The translations under genes and the position numbers were made by a program. This document shows, one piece after another, positions 7,355 through 9,298 of a DNA stretch of 9,298 bases. Each line of letters opens with the position of its first letter. Position 1 is the first letter of the stretch. Location of the stretch: positions 1-9,298 of the forward strand of contig CALEVL010000139.1 of the NCBI GenBank assembly GCA_937924675.1. The letters run 5' to 3'. Origin of the DNA: an uncultured Ignavibacteria bacterium (GTDB lineage Bacteria; Bacteroidota; Ignavibacteria; Tepidaquicellales; Tepidaquicellaceae). The notes beneath the pieces are model-generated. The model ran no database searches. It was not told the origin of the DNA and worked only from the letters and a program-made list of their open reading frames with translations.

Positions 7355-7390
7355 GAATCGCAGTTGAATTTTTGAGAAGTTATTGCTTGA

Positions 7391-7425
7391 AAAATGTAGG
7401 ACTAAATTAGTCTTATTTGCCCAAA
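7391..7425 (-). promoter_or_regulatory. Candidate Bacteroidota-type promoter for the suf operon
   Basis: On the minus strand TTTG (7422-7425) and TACATTTT (7391-7398) resemble the -33 TTTG and -7 TAnnTTTG elements of Bacteroidota promoters. The gap of 23 bases is longer than the usual 19-21, and the last G of the -7 element is a T, so this is a weak match. If it is real, the IscR-type dyad lies between the two boxes, a good position for repression. The start codon of sufB is 37 bases below the -7 box. Confidence 0.3.
7400..7412. promoter_or_regulatory. IscR/Rrf2-type operator core ahead of sufB
   Basis: GACTAAATTAGTC is a perfect 13-base dyad (6 + 1 + 6). With three more bases on each side (7397-7415) the symmetry continues with one mismatched pair in nine. 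It fits every position of the core GACTRWWWYAGTC of the IscR type 1 site known from E. coli, which is bound by the [2Fe-2S] form of this Rrf2-family regulator. The outer flanks of the E. coli consensus are not matched. Its centre lies about 52 bases before the sufB ATG. No Rrf2 gene is in the window, so the binding protein is unknown. Confidence 0.6.
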
Positions 7426-7568
7426 GATGAAAGGACAATTTTGGGATTAATTTTGAGGAATACAGAAGAACTGCGTGATCTCAACCAATTGCTCCTATTC
7501 ATGGCTAATAATTCATTTGCCACGAATACACGAATGCTCCAACTGAATATTTGCAAATTTTTATTGTG

Positions 7569-7592
7569 GCGTCAGGACTTTCGTCCTGACGC
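7569..7592. repeat. Perfect 10-bp hairpin with 4-base loop
   Basis: GCGTCAGGAC (7569-7578) and GTCCTGACGC (7583-7592) are exact reverse complements around TTTC. Transcribed from the minus strand, the loop is GAAA closed by a C-G pair, that is, a very stable GNRA tetraloop hairpin; the plus-strand loop is UUUC. No T-run follows on either side, so a simple intrinsic terminator is unlikely. A REP-like dispersed palindrome or a structured transcript end are the alternatives. Confidence 0.75.
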
Positions 7593-7635
7593 AATTAGTT
7601 TAGTTGTGATTAACTTAACAATGACTCTCTCCGGA

Positions 7636-7653
7636 TAAAAAGCCCGAAGGGCT
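7636..7653 (-). terminator. Possible short intrinsic terminator on the minus strand
   Basis: Read on the minus strand: AGCCC-TTC-GGGCT followed by TTTT, a 5-bp stem with a 3-base loop ending in a run of five T. The stem is short for a terminator. It lies about 80 bases after the minus-strand coding-like fragment and before the sufB operator, so it could also shield the suf promoter from upstream transcription. The same hairpin core belongs to the CCCGAAGGG repeat pair, which weakens the case for a dedicated terminator. Confidence 0.3.
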
Positions 7654-7702
7654 GACATGATTATAGCTATTAGATGATACAACCGCCTAACCCCGAAGGG
7701 GT
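7641..7702. repeat. Pair of CCCGAAGGG mini-hairpin repeats, 49-base spacing
   Basis: AGCCC-GAA-GGGCT (7641-7653) and ACCCC-GAA-GGGGT (7690-7702) are 5-bp perfect stems with a GAA loop, and both are followed by GA and AT-rich sequence (TGACAT, TGATAT). The differing third stem position is compensated in each (G-C at the base of one, C-G in the other), so the fold is kept while the sequence varies. A third copy of the CCCGAAGGG core lies at 92-100. These look like members of a dispersed, structure-conserved intergenic repeat. Confidence 0.65.
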
Positions 7703-7729
7703 GATATTGTTTCACATTCTAATTAAAAT

Positions 7730-7878
7730 TTAATTTCCTATTAGTCCTGCATAATTTGCGAAAAACTCATCGTCTTCTATTTCGTTCACAAATACAATTC
7801 GTACACTTTTGAATGGCATGTGTTCGGTATCATATCAATAACCGGCAGACCATCTTCGGTCTTTCGGTCATCATGATT
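7730..7878 (-). pseudogene. Possible decayed gene fragment, family unknown
   Basis: Two neighbouring minus-strand frames read like pieces of one protein. Bases 7730-7819 encode a 29-residue end starting MPFKSVRIVFVNEIEDDEFF, with ATG and TAA. Just upstream, another frame is open from 7878 and gives a hydrophilic run containing DDRKTEDGLPVIDMIPNT before it closes. A single frame change near 7830-7840 (around ATTGATATG) would join them. Upstream of 7878 stops are frequent in every frame. I do not recognise the family, the composition argument is subjective, and the stretch may simply be noncoding. Confidence 0.25.
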
Positions 7879-7924
7879 CTATTCTGTGTTGTACCTCTTT
7901 ACTTCTCGATATTTTTATTCGTAC

Positions 7925-7930
7925 TATAAT
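7925..7930 (+). promoter_or_regulatory. Possible -10 element of the propeller gene
   Basis: TATAAT, an exact match to the sigma-70 type -10 hexamer, stands 85 bases before the start codon at 8016. No good -35 element lies 16-18 bases upstream (CTTCTC at that distance). The long untranslated leader it would create shows no strong fold apart from the ribosome binding site, so this stays a weak candidate. Confidence 0.28.
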
Positions 7931-8004
7931 TACTCACACCTCAAATTATGACGTTTCCCGTTGCAAGATGTATATCTATTTTATTGTAAACAAAACAATC
8001 TGAT

Positions 8005-8010
8005 GGAGGA
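8005..8010 (+). promoter_or_regulatory. Strong Shine-Dalgarno site GGAGGA
   Basis: GGAGGA ends five bases before the ATG at 8016 and fixes this start. It is the only strong ribosome binding site in the window; the suf genes have none of comparable quality. Confidence 0.85.
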
Positions 8011-8015
8011 TCCTT

Positions 8016-9298
8016 ATGAAATCACTTTCTTTAGCTTTGTTTATCTTTGCAACAGCTCTTATCCAAGATTCAGGCGCGCAGTGGAGTAATGTCTCCTCGG
8101 GACTTGGCAACAAGCAAGTATATTCGTTCACAAACAACAGTACTAACCTCTTTGCCGGAACATTCAACTACGGACTTTACACATCGACCGATAACGGCAT
8201 GACCTGGACTCAGGCAGGTATTGGATTGAACAACCGGGTTGTATTTTCTCTGACAATGTTCGGAAATTATTTGTATGCCGGCACTGACATTGGCGTATGG
8301 AGAACTTCAAACAACGGAGCTTACTGGAGTTTGATTGGTCTGAACAATAATACGATCTATTCGCTGGCATCAAACCAAAGCCGTGTATTCGCCGGTCTTC
8401 ATGTTTCAGGTCTGTTCTATTCATCTGGAGGCACAAGCTGGTTCATCAGTTCACTGAATGTTACAAACATAAAATCAATTGCCGTGAATGGAAATTTCGT
8501 TCTTGCCGGTGCAGGCGGAAATGCGGGCGTGCATCTGTCAACGAACAACGGCAATAACTGGACTGCAACTTCCCTGAACAACAAATCCGTGTATTCACTT
8601 GCCTTAAACGGAAACTACGCTTATGCGGGCACCGGCGGCGGTGTCTATTATTCATTGGACAGCGGTTATACGTGGACACGTTCACCGCTTAATAATGATC
8701 TGATCTATTCGCTGGCTGTAAACGGAAGTGTTGTTTATGCAGGTTCTGAATTGAACGGAGTATTCCTTTCTACCGACAACGGATTGAACTGGTCACCGCT
8801 GAACGACGGATTGCCCGCCAATTTGACCATATACTCCTTATACATATACAATAACTATGTGTATGCAGGAGCTTCGCTGAATGGTGTTTACAGAAGACCG
8901 GTACTGCAAATGCCGGTTACTTTGAATCAGAAGATCTGTATTCAGGGATCCTACAATCCCATAAGTGATGTGATGGTCAGTGATACAGTGACTGTTTACT
9001 TAAGAAGTGCTGCCTCACCTTATGAGATCATTGATTTTGCAAGAGCAGTTGTTGATTCTTCCGGTCAGGGGTTATTCGAGTTTTCAAATGCGGCCAATGG
9101 CATGGATTATTACTTACAACTTGAGCACAGAAACTCATTGGAGACATGGAGCAATTCTCCGCAGCAGTTCTCAGGAAATACTTTGAACTACGATTTTACA
9201 GTTGATGCAACTCTGGCTTTCGGCAATAACATGATACAGATTGATGATTTCCCTGTGAAGTTTGCCATCTACAGCGGTGACGTGGATCAGGACGGAAC
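8016..9298 (+). CDS. Secreted seven-bladed Asp-box beta-propeller protein with C-terminal dockerin-like start (3' partial)
   Basis: Open to the window edge: 427 codons plus two bases, no stop. Residues 1-21 look like a signal peptide (MKSL, hydrophobic core, then SGA before Q), so export is likely. Seven repeats follow, each opening with V/I-x-S-L/I/F at 35, 76, 114, 152, 192, 230 and 272, a spacing of 38-42 residues. Asp-box/BNR motifs S-x-D-x-G-x-x-W are clear at 57-64, 213-220 and 252-259 and degenerate at 97, 136 and 175. Blade 7 lacks its last strand, which the W23 segment at the N terminus can supply, closing the ring. Residues about 301-415 form a beta-rich module (SDTVTVYLR, FSNAANG, YYLQLEHRNSLETWS) of the type seen before dockerin repeats. 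The last residues, GDVDQDG, look like the first loop of a dockerin/EF-hand calcium site. No enzyme residues are recognised; a cell-surface binding role is inference. Confidence 0.88.
   Translation, partial: MKSLSLALFIFATALIQDSGAQWSNVSSGLGNKQVYSFTNNSTNLFAGTFNYGLYTSTDNGMTWTQAGIGLNNRVVFSLTMFGNYLYAGTDIGVWRTSNNGAYWSLIGLNNNTIYSLASNQSRVFAGLHVSGLFYSSGGTSWFISSLNVTNIKSIAVNGNFVLAGAGGNAGVHLSTNNGNNWTATSLNNKSVYSLALNGNYAYAGTGGGVYYSLDSGYTWTRSPLNNDLIYSLAVNGSVVYAGSELNGVFLSTDNGLNWSPLNDGLPANLTIYSLYIYNNYVYAGASLNGVYRRPVLQMPVTLNQKICIQGSYNPISDVMVSDTVTVYLRSAASPYEIIDFARAVVDSSGQGLFEFSNAANGMDYYLQLEHRNSLETWSNSPQQFSGNTLNYDFTVDATLAFGNNMIQIDDFPVKFAIYSGDVDQDG

Larger units (their letters stand above)
7439..8003. other. Divergent intergenic region with hairpins, no intact gene
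   Basis: About 565 bases between the suf promoter side and the propeller gene. The first 130 bases hold only a short direct repeat (CACGAAT twice, 7521-7535). Then come a 10-bp perfect hairpin (7569-7592) and two CCCGAAGGG mini-hairpins (7641-7653, 7690-7702). A stretch on the minus strand (7730-7878) reads like a broken protein end. Three TTCGGT strings (7823, 7855, 7863) and a 5-bp stem (7847-7862) follow, and a TATAAT at 7925-7930 lies upstream of the plus-strand gene. No tRNA, CRISPR array or convincing intact reading frame is seen. Confidence 0.7.

Noticed and set aside
7355..7438. Longer sufB reading starting at 7438 with 28 more residues
   Set aside because: The added residues do not resemble SufB N termini, which fit a start at MAKETE (7354), and the extension would run through the operator dyad and likely promoter.
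7521..7535. Direct repeat CACGAAT-A-CACGAAT as an attachment site
   Set aside because: Too short, with no integrase, tRNA or second copy in the window to support it.
7417..7638. Plus-strand open frame of 73 codons in the intergenic region
   Set aside because: It runs through the sufB upstream side and the perfect hairpin, has no ribosome binding site and no recognisable protein features.
7847..7862. Stem AGACC/GGTCT with a 6-base loop and nearby TTCGGT strings
   Set aside because: A 5-bp stem is expected by chance in this much DNA, and the TTCGGT copies are irregularly spaced (32 and 8 bases).
7976..8685. Three minus-strand open frames of 63-90 codons opposite the propeller gene
   Set aside because: They are antisense shadows of the repetitive plus-strand coding sequence; the plus frame has a signal peptide, regular blades and a strong start site.

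Overview
The window carries a complete SUF iron-sulfur cluster assembly operon on the minus strand. It is followed by a ferredoxin-reductase-type flavoprotein on the same strand. On the plus strand, diverging from the operon, is the 5' part of a secreted beta-propeller protein that runs off the right edge. The DNA is A+T-rich. The order sufB-sufC-sufD-sufS-sufE-sufT, the weak Shine-Dalgarno signals in front of the suf genes, the 7-base intergenic repeats and the C-terminal module of the secreted protein together suggest a member of the Bacteroidota/Ignavibacteriota/Chlorobi group, with Ignavibacteria the best guess. This placement is an inference; no marker gene is present.

Layout from left to right: (1) 1-84, a tandem array of 12 heptamers cut by the window edge, then two tiny G/C hairpins at 92-112. 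(2) 124-1188, minus, a PaaE-like NAD(P)H:[2Fe-2S] reductase. (3) 1189-1359, an A/T-rich spacer with a second, inverted heptad-type repeat. (4) 1360-7354, minus, sufT, sufE, sufS, sufD, sufC and sufB in reverse map order; transcription starts at sufB. Gaps are 55, 29, 21 and 6 bases, then a 23-base overlap between sufE and sufT, which fits one transcript. (5) 7355-8015, a divergent intergenic region. It holds an IscR-type dyad in front of sufB, three short hairpins, a possible decayed gene fragment, and a strong ribosome binding site for the plus-strand gene. (6) 8016-9298, plus, a signal peptide, a seven-bladed Asp-box propeller, a beta-rich domain and the first residues of a probable dockerin-like EF-hand, open at the edge.

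The SUF genes form one machine. SufS takes sulfur from cysteine, SufE carries it to the SufBC2D scaffold, SufC powers the scaffold with ATP, and SufT probably helps maturation or transfer. The reductase could supply electrons, but that link rests on position only. The most useful observations are the 13-base dyad that fits the core of the IscR type 1 operator ahead of sufB, the recent 132-bp in-frame duplication in sufT, and the SUF-adjacent reductase with no phenylacetate genes in view. No wholly new system is evident.
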